Positions 13,240 to 28,717 of a DNA stretch of 64,000 nt are shown here, one piece after another. This stretch comes from Romanomermis culicivorax (taxonomy: Eukaryota; Nematoda; Enoplea; Mermithida; Mermithidae), in assembly GCA_963922205.1 (NCBI GenBank), contig CAWUHX010000043.1:1364001-1428000 (forward strand), written 5' to 3'. Both the position numbers and the translations under genes were made by a program. The notes below the pieces were generated by a model. That model had not been told where the DNA came from and searched no databases. It was given only the letters and a program-made list of their open reading frames with translations. Within the stretch, counting starts at the first letter, position 1. The number at the start of each line of letters is the position of its first letter.

Positions 13240-13965
13240 AGTTCATAATCTCAAAATTTTCCGGCGCTTGGCGCCGGTTTTAACTTCAATAATCATTATT
13301 ATGCATTACCTAGCTCAGACGCGGCTTTCAGAATGTCTACCTTCACACACTTACACCAACTTTAATGTATAATAGTTTTCATCATCTCAAACGTATTATC
13401 TCATGTTTTAAGTGGTATTGTTCCAAGTGGTCTTCATTATTTTATCATGTTTTAAGTGGTCTTCAATATTTTATCTTGATATTTAATGGAGATTCACAGT
13501 TTTTCAGTGGAACATTTCTTGAGAAATATCAATACGTCAAGTCTGTAATCTTTTTGAAGCGATTATTCCTTTCTCAATGTAAAATCCATTCGGAGGCTTC
13601 ATGAAAGTAGTTTTCGGAAATTTCTACTCTTCTACTCATATCTTTTCAGTCAAGTTCATGAGAGTAACGAATAAATTACTGGTTTAAAAAATAAATTTCT
13701 AGAAAATAAATTTCTAGAAATTCAAATATATTCAAAAAATAAATTTCTAGAAATTACGACTCTTGAACACTAAATTCGGATCTAATTCTTGAAATAAATG
13801 TTAGGAAAATTGATTTTCCAGCATCGCCGAATGTCAATACACAAAAAAAATTTTCCGGTTTTTTGGGCTTCCACTTGTCATCATGGAGGACTTACCATCG
13901 GTTTATCATATAATGCAAGTTCATCATGCTATTGAATAGTTTTCTAGACAAATTGTTCCACAATG
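13240..13965 (+). repeat. GGCGC-hairpin repeat family, forward copy
   Basis: Starts near AAAATTTTCCGGCGCTTGGCGCCGG, continues with TAGCTCAGACGCGGC at 13311, and runs to the TTTCTAGACAAATTGTTCC stretch near 13950. The same order of blocks is found at 38555-39290 (forward), 40090-40600 and 46620-47110 (reverse), with fragments at 490-640, 43940-44190 and 50330-50480. Confidence 0.65.
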
Positions 13966-15235
13966 CTTGCAAATTAGACTCGAAAATTCCAATTTTTTGT
14001 TCAATTTTAATGAATTTTTTTTGTTATAAATAAAATTTGAAAATTACACTGATTTGGTTATTAGCCTTTGGCCATGACATAGAGGAACACAGTTTACTTA
14101 TTTATACCTATTTTTACTATGTACAAATTGTACAAATGAAATATTGGCTGTCGTTTGTACATGTGCAAATGGGTGATGTACAAAAAAAAGCCTGGTAAAC
14201 TTATTTAAAAATTCACACCAAGTAGAGTACATAACATTCAAAGCTGAGCAACAGACAAGATTGGATGCAAATCTTTACCATATTACTTAATTACGGTATC
14301 AGACAACTGATGTTCAACTCATACGATAATACGTCATCCAGTACAGTGCACATCAGTTAACCAATGAATCAATCAAACAGACAAGTGATGACTTAATCAA
14401 GTAATTGAGGGACTAACAAAAAAATCAACGATCAGGCAACCATGGAATCAATGAGAAAATTGACTGAGTAATGAACTAACAAAGGAAAAATCCAACTGAG
14501 AAGAAACCTTCAAATAAATTAAGCACTCGAAATAGGGCGCTAACTTGCTAGCTAAGGATACCGTCCAGAGAATTCGCCAACAAAAACTGCTAAAGCAACC
14601 AACCTTCAACACAATCGGATAGTGATTTCGAGTTTTAGTGCCATTTCCCTCAGTAGGCGAAAAATCAAGAGGAAATATAAATTTGTAGTCGAAAATGACT
14701 TTTTTTGAGCCAAAATTGATAACAAAAAGTGTCAAAGTACTCAGTAGCGCTTTTAAAAAAGATTTATTTTGAGCACGTTTTTCGAAATTTCAGCGGAAAA
14801 AACGCATTTCCCAGCGCTTGCGCAAACCACCAAAAATCAACTATTCTCTCCCTGAAATAGGCTTTTAACCCTTTACCCAACTGGACGGAGCTCTTTAAGA
14901 GCAGGAGTATCTATCCCATCAAATCTCTCCACTCTATAACACAATGTGTAGGTGCAGTACATGCAACACACGCTCTTTCGTCCTTTCTTTCACTTTATCT
15001 GGAATCCTGTCAAAATAAAAAACGACTGACAATCTTGGTAAGATAAATCAAAAAACAAGAATTCACCCGCAAACTAATGACTTACACTTAACAGCGAATG
15101 CGTGCAAACAAAACAAAATAAAAACCAAAATATTCAAGTGTTACATTTTATGTCTTGCTTGATATGCTTTGATTAAAATAGTACATTGCAGCTTGGTAAG
15201 TTGCGTATTACAACCTGACCTGTGCAAACAAGTCT
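13966..15235. other. Intergenic, nothing recognised
   Basis: AT-rich. 14330-14470 has a loose AATCAATCAA-like low-complexity tract. No gene or clear mobile element seen. Confidence 0.4.
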
Positions 15236-15436
15236 TAATGCAATAGAGATGTATAGGCTACCCGGATCCGAAATAAGATGAAAATTAGCCGACTATTTTG
15301 TTGAACCCGGACCCGTACCCGATATTCTTAGAATTTTGGACCTGGAACCGGACCCGATATTCTTAAAATGTTGGACCCGGAGCTGGACCAGGACCCGATA
15401 TGTTCAAATGCTACCCGATACATCTCTAGAATGCAA
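15236..15436. mobile_element. 185-bp hAT-type MITE with internal GGACCCGATATTCTTA repeats
   Basis: Element 15244-15428 begins TAGAGATGTATAGGCTACCC and ends GCTACCCGATACATCTCTA, giving inverted ends of about 18 bp. Flanks TAATGCAA (15236) and GAATGCAA (15429) match at 7 of 8. The interior repeats an ACCCGATATTCTTA-like block three times (about 15316, 15351 and a worn one at 15392). Confidence 0.72.
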
Positions 15437-17897
15437 GCAAAAAAATTAAACTTGTATCGAAAGCAGTTAAATTTCTCTAATCAAATAACCATCAAAAATT
15501 CACCACTTAGTCAGTCAGTAATTTAACCTTAAATGAAAATTGTCAAGTTCTATAATTCAGATTATGATGAGATGAGAATATATCTAAATTGATGATATTC
15601 AAAGGTAGAAAAAAGCCAGGCTGCACAAAAATTTGAAGAACATATGAAGAAAAAAGTTCTAAACGTTTTTCGGATTTATTTAGCGAAAATGGCAATTCTT
15701 TAAAAATAAACCAAAATAAATGCGACGAAGGACTAATCGATCTCACCATACACGTATGTAGAGTCCTGGGTCTTAAAAACCATCGAAAATGGAACCAAGA
15801 AAAATCCGATAATATATCAGCTAAAGCTATGTTTTGATACATAAAACTTTTCATGCCCCTTGTAGTGCCTTAAACAAGTATACACAAAATCTCTTTTCAT
15901 AGAAACATGGCACGATTTGATCGTATTTTGAAAAAATGACAAAAAGTTCATTTTTTTGGCCATTTCGGCCAATTTTTATCACTATGTTACCAAACGAAAT
16001 AGAGTGAAGTAAATCTTTTTCATGGGGTGTTAGGCCATCGAGCCGACTATGTGGTCAGCAATTTTAGCATCATGAATGCCATACTGTAGCTTACTGTAGC
16101 ACACCGCAGGCCATTTGGCTCCTAAGGTCAAAATTTTACAGGCCAATAGGAATTTCAACAAGCCAAAACTAAAAAATTGTAAATAAATGTGGTAGTAAAA
16201 AAACAATGTTTTTTGCAACAAATTTAGTCAAAAACACTCTTCAAAATCACTGTAGAAGCCCACATAACAGATCAATCATTATGAATACATTCTTAATCAC
16301 ACACAGAATAATAAGGATCACAAATTAGATCAGTCATTATTCAAATCAATCATTAGGGTTGATCTGTAACTTGGAGGAAAATTTGGTTGCATAGATTGAT
16401 TTTTAGTTGCTCACTCTAGAATTGATAAATTCGCTCAATTTCATTAGAAAAATGATTAAAAGTTACGTCCCTTGTATTTTATTCACTTAGTTCCTGACTT
16501 TTAAAATTGAATTTCCTGAGTTTTAAATGAGAAATTAAAAGTCTGGCTAAAGTAACTTGTTCGGTGCCTAGCGCCGAATAATTTTAATTTCCAGGCCTCT
16601 AAAATTTCGAAAAATGCATTTTTCAGCGCAATCTACTGCAACTGAAGATGACGGATCTTTTCACCGTTTGATTGGCGGAAGAGGGCAAACATTTAACCTC
16701 CATTTTGGATCTTATATATCTGGAGCGAGTAATTTACCGAACACTATTTATCAAAAGCAATTGTCTTAACATGACCTATAACATAGGAAAGCGCGATAGG
16801 TATTTTACTTCGGACTTGATTTATCTCTAGCGCTTATCGCTGAAAGAAAATGTTAGATTATGATATTCTATAGCGTTGGAAAATGAACACTTTTAAATTT
16901 TGTTTCCTGCATGAAGAGTCTTTTTTTCAGTGAATTCAATGTGTTTCAGTGGGGCAAACTAAAATTCAAAAATTAGGCATGCAACAATGAATCTGAATGG
17001 CTTCTTCAGATAGCAAGAACCTCTGGCATTTTCCCATGCTGATGATGTTTTGACCATTTTCCAAATGCAAAAAGTTATGTTCACCAAAGCCAAAAATTCT
17101 AAAGCGATTTTGTAAAAATAATCTAGAAAAATGTTGATTTTTGTCAAATACGTGGAAAAAACAATGCAAGGTCAAACATTCATCCATAACATGCTGGTTT
17201 CCAAAGCTATAAGCGTAAGCTAGGATGACATTATCTAACCGCACAACAGAAATAATACCAGGAATCATACATGAATTGAAATCCGGCACAAAGCGCCGGA
17301 AAATTTTCGGTATTTTTCATGTCAAAATGAATGAAAATGCATATTCGAACAGGAAGCCCTATAGCCTAATCAAGAAAGGTAGCTAAGCTAGGCTCTCATT
17401 TTTACAAGCCAATTTGGCTTGTGCCCCTAAATTTTTAGGAGCCAATCAGAATTTTTAGGAGCCATGGCTCCAAATTTATTCTGCAGTTGTTTTTTCAAAT
17501 AAACGATTTGGAGTGAAAAGTAAACCCAAAATTTGGGTAACCTAAAATTTAAATTTATGAAACACCGTTGGCTTCAAGCTGTTTTTTCAGCTAGATAGCA
17601 GGTTGGAAACATCCGCACATTGTTCAGGCCAGAAAAATCAAATTTAAAATCATGAAATCAGTCTTGAAAAGATTCATCTTCTAATGTTCTAGAGCATCGA
17701 TATCCGAAAATTTTTCTAACGCTTCGCTTATACTTAGCACAGATATGTCAGCCATCGAGTTTGTCTGCAATTTAGGTTTTCCTCGCTTTGGTTTTTTGTT
17801 AACCTTTTTGATACTATGAATTTTAATGAATTTTTGTCATAATCTGACCCAAAAATCAAAAAATTTTGTTTTTTCTTCATTTTTGATAAACAACTGA
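15437..17897. other. Gene-free stretch with small repeat fragments
   Basis: 16267-16372 has inverted ends ACAGATCAATCATTA and AATCATTAGGGTTGATCTGT and may be a mini-element. GGCGC-type hairpins occur at 16570 and 17285. No coding region supported; 15543-15854 and 16966-17289 on the minus strand are open but show no conserved pattern. Confidence 0.4.
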
Positions 17898-18085
17898 CTG
17901 CAGAACATCTGCCCCATAGGGAGGGATATGAGGGGGTATTACCCCTACCTTAAGTTCTTAAAACTGATTTCTGTTTGCCTGAAACAAAATGACGTGTTTA
18001 GTGGACATTTAGCTTCGCTACCTCCGCGAATTTTCAACTTTACCCCTACCTAAAAAATCTGACCTTGGGAACGTCTGCTGCAGAA
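17898..18085. mobile_element. 172-bp MITE with perfect 8-bp target duplication
   Basis: Element 17906-18077 lies between two copies of CTGCAGAA (17898-17905, 18078-18085). It belongs to the same family as 5172-5351 (opposite orientation), sharing the GAGGGGGTATTACCCCTACCT interior and the GACGTGTTTAGTGGACAT block. Confidence 0.75.
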
Positions 18086-18946
18086 GCACGAATGTGGCCA
18101 GAAAAACTCAAAAATGAATAAATAAAGCATATAGTGGCATTTTTAAGCGAGAAAAACGATATACCGAAAATAAAGAAAAAAAATTTGGCTGGAATGCAGA
18201 ATGTGGTCTGAGAACTAGAATGGAAGTTGAGTATTATACCTTAAGTTATCGCAGATGACCAGAAAAGCAAAATCCAGCTGTCGGGCGCCGCGCCAGTTCG
18301 GGATTGCTGGAAAAAAATTCCGAGCGGAAAACTTAGAAAAGACAAGTAATCTGAATTGGGATGACAGTTTTCATCTGGAAAATGTACAATAATTACACGT
18401 TCATACGCATTAGAGTGAACTAAAACGATTACTTGCAAGTTACTCCGATAGACATACACGTTATACTATTCCTTAAGCTCAGGCTTAGAGGCGAAGCGAA
18501 GTGTCCGAAAGGCGCGAGCGAAGCCGCGTAAGAGTGCGCTGGGCGCCCGTCCCGCCAATTCAGTCATAAAGTGCTAAATTCGCTTCAAGCAGTTCGTCAG
18601 TTGTCGATATTCGAAAATTTAGTTTACACAATATAGTTTACACTCTGAAACATGCAACCAGGAAAAAAGTTCTCCGGTCGGGTTGAGCGGGTCATACTTC
18701 TAACGCTATTTTTAAATACGTTTGCCAAGTATATAATATGTCATTATGTGATTTTACCAAATGGCGAAATGGTCTCCGCGAAAAAAACAGTGGCGCCAAG
18801 CGCCGAAATTCTTTTCCATTTTCAGGCCCTAAAACGTTTACAAATCAAGGAAACTTAGTGTTAGACCCATGCCTGTATTTCGAGGGAGAAGGAGGGAATT
18901 CCCACTTAAATTTTTTTTACATTTAAAATTTTGAGCAATATAATTG
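18086..18946. other. Intergenic with repeat fragments
   Basis: 18770-18880 carries a GGCGCCAAGCGCC hairpin followed by the CCCTAAAACG...AATCAAGGAAA block that also forms part of the GTGCCAATTGGCAC family (24900, 40990, 41750). 18866-18900 resembles a lone end of the family at 2727. No gene. Confidence 0.4.
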
Positions 18947-20891
18947 TAGGGTATAACCCCAAACTTCGAACATATTTGTGTCGTGACGTCTAAATCATTC
19001 AATCCAAAAGATTTACACGTTCTGTTTTTTCCAACAAGGAGGCTGATCGACGTTTTATATTATTACACAGTTTATTGTAGCCGTCAGATTTTGAAAATTT
19101 CGTCACACCCGATTATGGCGGAGATTTTTGAAAAATCGTTTTTTCAACAGTAAATAATTTCGATGACATCAATACGTAGGATCTAATTTCACGTAGTTCA
19201 GCTAAATTTGGAGTGTAGAATCTAAATATCATAACCATTTTAAACTATTTAATAAGGCAAGTGATGTTTTCGATCATTCACTTTTCCCCAACTTCGAACA
19301 CTCTGTTCGAAGTTAGGTAACATAACAGTTTCATACAAATATCCGCAATTTTTGAACGAAAATTGAACGAAAAGATGGTAAGAAACAAGGGGCAGACGTC
19401 TGAATCGTAAAAACGGGAAGCTTCAACTGCTGATGAAGCAATTGATCGGTTAAAGACTTTAGACCCCAGAAGAAAGGTGAAAGTTACAAGAGATAGGGGC
19501 GAAGCCAAACATCTGGTCTGAAAGCAGTACATGTGAGGAGGAAGAATTTGTGGTAGAAACTAATATTATTTGTGATAAAAAGAGAAAGAACAGTCTCCGA
19601 AAAACTTAGGTTCAATGGGATTTGTGTTAAGTTTGGATTTCTGAAGACTGCTTGCCTGACGATTTCGACAAGGACATTTATTATCATTGTGATATATAGC
19701 TGCATATAACTACATTTGTTATTCGAATCGTTAACATATTTTTTCAAAGAAGCCTTAGAGGCTCATAATCTCCAGATTTCCGCCTCCCATCATTGTTAAA
19801 TTTCATTTCCTCTCACCTCTGACTTTGCTGTTAAACTTCAATAATATTGCTTTGTAATATGATTATCCATAAACGGTTTTTTGTCATTTAGTCGATTGTT
19901 CTCGTATTGCGGTGTTTTGTTGTTTTCAATGATCCTAAACCATTTTATCAAAAAAATAGTGTTCGACGTTAGGACCGGTTCAGTTCCACATTTTTTCCTC
20001 AATCAATCATTTTCGAGGAATTTTTTTTTGAAATTGAGGTAAACTTTTTTGTACTTAGACACCAATTTGAGAAAAAATTTTTTGATGGTTTCCTGTTCAG
20101 AGGTGCATTTTAAGCGTCATAAAATTGAAAACTGTCGAAATTTTCCGGCACTCCGCGCCGGATTTTAATTATTCAATAATTTTTCTGAATTATTCCCATG
20201 AGCGGTTAGAAGATGTCATTCTAGCTAATGCTCATAGCTTTTAATTATCGAGATGTTATGGATAAGTGTCTGATCCTGTGTCGTTTTTTTCAAAATCAGT
20301 CTTAAAAATTTATTTTTGATTGTTATTTTTTATCAAAGTTTACTTTTTGATTTACTTGTTACATACATTATGTCAAAATTAGGTTGGTTTATGTCGTCAA
20401 AGAAATATAAGAAATAAAGGTTATGCCGTTGAATTATTCTCTTGCTTGGCTCAAGTAAACTCACTTAAAATATTTATTTACAAACTTTTTGCAAAAGAAT
20501 TTCGTTTTTTGGCGGAATAAGATGCAAGTTAATGAGAAACGTTCAAAAAACACATTAGAAATGATTTTGAGCGATTTTTGAGCAAGGAAACTAAAAAAAT
20601 TGATTTTTCCTCATGAGGAAAAAATTTTTGGGGTTTCTTCTCAAATGGAGCAAAAGATTTTCAGCAAAAAAAACACTGTTCAGTTCTAACTTCGAACACT
20701 TGGCGGGTTTTCAAAAAATCGATCTGGAAGCTTAACGGTTAGCGATTAGAGTCTACTTTTTCGCACTTACAATGCAGAAGAATATTTTTTCTATCTGTTG
20801 CAAAAAAATTAATCCCATTTTGTTTATTTTCGAAGTTGCTGGATCAAGTCAAGGCCAAATGTGTTCGAAGTTAGAGGTTTTACGTACCCTA
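18947..20891. mobile_element. Tc1/mariner-like inverted-repeat element, 1.94 kb
   Basis: Element about 18949-20889. The left end GGGTATAACCCCAAACTTCG and the reverse complement of the right end (GGGTACGTAAAACCTCTAAC then TTCGAACA) align over about 30 bp, and both ends are flanked by TA. The motif AACTTCGAACA or its complement recurs inside (19289, 19303, 20688) and near both ends. No transposase frame is visible. The TA assignment rests only on the flanks, so the superfamily is an inference. Confidence 0.6.
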
Positions 20892-22481
20892 CTCATGCAT
20901 CACAATTTAAATTATAATATTTTGATACTTTTCGTCAAACAAGGAATTTAGCCACTAATCCAAGCACACATAACTAACTAAGATAAATCGTCTTTACTGC
21001 AAAAATGATTTTCTTTTTATCAGTAAATTTTAGAAAAAATTGGAAAATTTCCCTCCTTTTTTAAAATCCTGGATATGGGTATGGTTTGATCAGCCGGAAA
21101 TTTCGTGATAATAAGAACAAACGCCCAAATTTTTTGAGTCATTCCATTTTTTGTTCAAAAAACCATGTTTGGTTACAAAACAGCGTTTTTTTATGCACGG
21201 ACATTTGTGCCAATTGGCACAAAGGGCCAAAAAAATGTGGGCCAATGGCACAAAAAATTTTTTCCACCCTAAAAACATACTGAAAACCTTTAAAAGTTTT
21301 ATGCTAAAAGTTTTATAAAAACATAACTAAAGATACTTTCGCCACACTAATTTACATAAAAATCGTGCCAACTGTATTTTATCTAAGCACGTCAGTGCGA
21401 CAAGAAAAACTGATCGAGAAAGCGGTTTATAGGATTCAAAAAGAAAATGGATGCTGATGGAATCCAGATATTTTTAAATATTTTCGGGCATTTTATATTT
21501 TTTTTTAATTTTCGGCTACCAATTTCTTCTTAACCGATGTATAGGGTAAAACACGTTACATTGGACACATCCAAAGATCGGTCACTTTTTTTCGAAATGT
21601 TGTATCTTCAAGTAAATTTGTTTGGACATTTAGATTAAGAAACATTCCTTTTATTATAATATGCTGTGTTTGAATTATTAATTTATCTTTTTTAAATAAT
21701 CGTCGTTTTTGCGATTCGACCCGAGAAATATCGAAAAATTGGATGGTAAGAACTTCTTTTATCTAATGTTATATGAGCACTACAGCTACTTTTTCTGAGT
21801 TATTCTATGTGCTTTATCGGAATATCTACACGGATTTAAGTGAAAATGCTTTAAATATCGGGTTTTTATCTCACATTTTTTACCAAACATTGGACACTGT
21901 TCACCTTGGACAACAATTTTTTTGCATTTATAAAGAGTTAAAACATTTTTAAGCCATTGTTCTTGCATCTAAAGGGTTTTTCGCTCCTGCTAGGTATATG
22001 TTTTAGATGATATTCGTGTTAATTGATACCTTTGCATTTTTTTAGGTAATTTTACTTTTCTTCGTGTTTTTTTGCTAACAATGTATGATGTCAAAAGAGC
22101 TTATAAGATTAATAGTCCGATGAAAATAAACGAAGTCGTTAGAAAAATACGTATAATTAAAGTTAAAAAAACACGTTAGTCTGTAATAATTGTTCACCTT
22201 AAAATTTCGATGAATCCAGTGTTTTTATACACTTTGTACTATAATGGACACAAGTTTATATTTACATAAATAAGAGAATGAGCAAATGAATGATCAAAAT
22301 ACGTATTACAGTGACTAAAAATTACGTGCTTTATTATTATTGTTTCATTATAAAATCTCTTGTTCTTTGTCATTAATATCGATATTTCTCATCGTTATTG
22401 TGTTACTTTTAATTGCTTTCATCGTCTTTAAAGCGTCTAAGTCGACTTTTTTAAAAAAATTTTGCTGTCAGGTAGGAACCC
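20892..22481. other. Gene-free stretch with one repeat end
   Basis: 21150-21300 is a left-end piece of the GTGCCAATTGGCAC family. 21540-22260 holds scattered copies of ATTGGACAC and GTTCACCTT (21565, 21888, 21898, 22190, 22240), perhaps another decayed inverted-repeat element. No gene. Confidence 0.4.
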
Positions 22482-22937
22482 GCCCAAACCATACATGTAT
22501 TTGGGGGGAAGTGCTATGGAAGCCCCCTCCACAGAAATCGTCAACCATATGGCTAGCCATTGGACGACCACCCCCCCCCCCCCGCCAGGATTTTCCAATC
22601 CTATGGCTAGCCGCCGTAGGAACCCCCATACTTTTGGTCGGAAAAATACTGAAAAATGTTAATTTTTTGATTAAAAATGTCAATTTTTGAACAAAAAAGG
22701 GTACAAAATACGAATTTTCTGGGCGCTTCGCGCCATGAACACATTTTTTCGGTCTTTATAGAAAAAAATTACAATTTTTTGAATCATTTTTGGACTTTTT
22801 TCGTGAAAAAATCCAATGTTTTCCGTGAGAGACCCCTTCCCCCCAAAATTTTGGGAATTACTGATCCCCGGCCAAAAAAAGTCGTTCAACCCCCCCCCCC
22901 CCAGACCTCGGGGCTCCGTTACATGTATGGCCCAAAC
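22482..22937. mobile_element. 440-bp hAT MITE, CATACATGTAA family, perfect target duplication
   Basis: Element 22490-22929 starts CATACATGTATTTGGGGGG and ends GGGGCTCCGTTACATGTATG. The 8-bp duplication GCCCAAAC lies at 22482-22489 and 22930-22937. The interior has C-tracts, repeated CCATATGGCTAGCCAT-like words and a GGCGCTTCGCGCC hairpin-like core. Length and ends match the copies at 45867 and 55046. The open frames across it are unrelated to protein coding. Confidence 0.9.
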
Positions 22938-23328
22938 ATTGGGCATGTAGTAGGTTTTAAAAAAAGGCCCACATCTCCGTGGGAAAAAGTAGCTGTAGTA
23001 TACAATTTTACAATTTTAGAGAGGAATGGTGTGTCTAATACTCTATTTTTTAGATAGATGATTTATTCGTCATTAGAAAAAATAAATTCAAAAAAGAATA
23101 AAGAAAAAAATATTATCACGAGCTTAAAGGCGATTAGTATCGCGCGGATATAAGCTCAAAAACGCAATGCATCCTTTTTTAAATACATGAACATTTACGG
23201 CAGATGTAACATGACTAGGTCACATATTCCACGTATCAATATATCTATTACAAAAATCTTTTTCGAGTAATCGTGTACGAAATTTTGTCGTATATAATTT
23301 ATATGGTTTGTTAACACGATAATTAGAA

Positions 23329-24160
23329 TTACTGTATACAAAAAAAATTATTTGAGTCCAAAATGCTGTTACAGATTATAGAATAAACATAGCATAAATC
23401 AGTTATAGTTCTCCTAAATTCAAGAGAATCCAGACTGGCGGACTCCAATCTTTCTTGATAATTCCTAGAGTTAAAACCATATAATCGTTTTGTGAGCCAC
23501 CTCTGAACTTTCTCTACCCTTTGTATTTCGCCCATTAGAGAAGGATTCCAAATAGGACTAGGTACCATACTCAAGGATTGGGCGAACATAAGTTAGATTT
23601 GATACCCTAGAAGCCTTCTTGATCATGTAATCACAGTGTGGAACAAAACTGAGTTTTTCATCAACATAAACACCAAGATCTTTCATTTCAGTGACAACAT
23701 CAAGATCACATTCACCAATTTTGTACTGATTTGATGGATTATTTTTTCCCAAATGTAAGACTGCACATTTAGGCAATGACATACTAAGTTGCCATTCCTC
23801 AGATCAATTATAGAAACTGTTTAAATCTTCCTGGATTAATACTGTATTACATGCATCATTAAAAATTTTAGCATCATCTGCAAATAGATAGAGACAGGGC
23901 CGTGCACAAGGGGACGGCCTGCTTCCCCCCCCCCTCCATTGAGGCAGCATGCACACAGTGTATCGCGTAAAATCTACATTTTCTGGGGCTATTTTGTGAA
24001 AAAATGAAGTCCGCGCCCCCCCCCCCACGAAAAAATCCTGCGCACGGCCCTGGATAGAGATCACTTTTAATTATATCACTCAGATCATTTATAAATATCA
24101 GGAACAATGTTGGACCTAACACACTTCCTTGAGGAACACCACGTCGCTGAACCTGGCACA
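23329..24160 (-). pseudogene. Non-LTR retrotransposon reverse transcriptase, 3' part, broken
   Basis: Read on the minus strand: GVPQGSVLGPTLFLIFINDL (about 24140-24080), then YLFADDAKIF with the catalytic FADD box (about 23890-23860), then a C-terminal region with LGVYVDEKLSF, RPILEYGT, SPIWNPSLMGEIQRVEKVQR and a short tail, ending near 23329. This order is typical of Jockey/CR1-like LINEs. A stop separates the FADD part from the following stretch, and a 158-bp MITE sits between INDLSDIIKSDL and YLFADD. The 5' part (endonuclease and N-terminal RT) is missing beyond about 24160. Confidence 0.85.
23887..24060. mobile_element. 158-bp hAT MITE inserted in the LINE
   Basis: Element 23895-24052 has ends CAGGGCCGTGCACAAGG and CCTGCGCACGGCCCTG and the perfect 8-bp duplication GATAGAGA (23887-23894, 24053-24060). 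Removing the element and one duplication joins SDL directly to YLFADD in one frame. A worn relative may lie at 50560-50600. Confidence 0.9.
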
Positions 24161-25070
24161 AAAAAAACACTGGTACAAAAGAAACGCTGGCGCCACTCCA
24201 TACTTGTAAGACCTCCGACCAGTTGGGGGGGAGGGTAAATCCGGACATTTAAGCCAATTGGCGCACAACAGGCCAAAAAAATTTGTGCCAATGGCACAAA
24301 AAATTTTTTTTTACTAGCAACATACTGAAAACTGCGGAAAACTTTTAAGCCTAAAGTTTGATAAAAAGTTAACGTTTAACGCATTAATTTTTGTAAAAAT
24401 CGTGCCCAACTTATTTTTCAGCAAACTATGTCAGTGAGACAAGATAAACTGTGCAATAAAATTGTTCACGGTTGTTCATCCCCAAAAATGGAATGCTGAG
24501 AAGATTTAAATAGCTCTAGAATTGTTCAGGAAGTTCAAATTGATTCAATTTTCGACTACGACGAATATCTATGTCTGTTATATCTAACAACAACGTGAAA
24601 ACTAGAGGATATAAAGTCGAAAATTGTGTAAATTTTCGATCCAAACATTGTACCATTATCAACGATATCGGTTTTTCTATTTGAATCAATCAAACACAAA
24701 AAGTAAGAATTCCAGTTTTAAATCAGAATCTGACTGAATTATTCGCAGAGAATATTCAGAATTTCTTTTCACTCATCAGTCTTGACAGCCTATAAAGTTT
24801 GCTGCGACAATACTAATACACTGTTCGAAGAGAAATCGTCGGGTCAAATATACGATACGAATAGAAAATATCTTATCCATTGACTCCGGCGCGAGGCGCC
24901 GAAAAATTTTTGCTTTTCCAGCCCCTAAAACGTCTAAAAATCAAGGAAATTTAATGTTTGACCAGCCAAAATTTTTGTGCCAATTGGCACAAACGCTTAA
25001 AATTTTTTGTGCCCGTCCAAATTTTTTTGTGCCAAAAACCATGTTTAGGCACAAAAAAATCACTGCACTC
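24161..25070 (+). repeat. GTGCCAATTGGCAC palindrome family, near-complete copy
   Basis: Runs from a TTTGTGCCAATGGCACAAAA left part (24285) to a right end with TTGTGCCAATTGGCACAAA (24976) and GTGCCAAAAACCATG (25031). 24199-24238 is a truncated start of a CATACTTGTAAGACC-type MITE (compare 56380) wedged at its left edge. Other copies: 40855-41890 and an inverted partial copy 41890-42490. Confidence 0.6.
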
Positions 25071-28330
<3,260 letters not shown>

Positions 28331-28717
28331 GATTAATTTTCAACTTATCATAGCGAGGTAGGACTTCTCAGAAATAATGTCTTAATACGCGTTTACACTA
28401 ATAAATCATACTGTAAATTGTAGGCTTCCTTCGCCTAATATGGGGATAAATTTACAGAACACGATGTCTGACACCTAAACCTGCAAACACCAAATAATGT
28501 GATTTTCAGGTGGGGTTAATATTTTACTTATCACAAGTCTACATTTTCTCAGAAAGTGAGCCTTGGTGTAAACAATGTTAAATTAAGTTATTAACTTTAT
28601 TTGAGTTTAAGGCATACATGTTTCCTCCATTGTTATTTGTGCAAAACTTACAACCACAACAAAAATAATGAAAAATCCGATTCATAATCAGGATATATGA
28701 GATAATCAATATTACAA

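Noticed and set aside
22340..23057. Overlapping proline-rich frames on both strands
   Set aside because: Produced by the C-tracts of the 440-bp MITE and its flanks.
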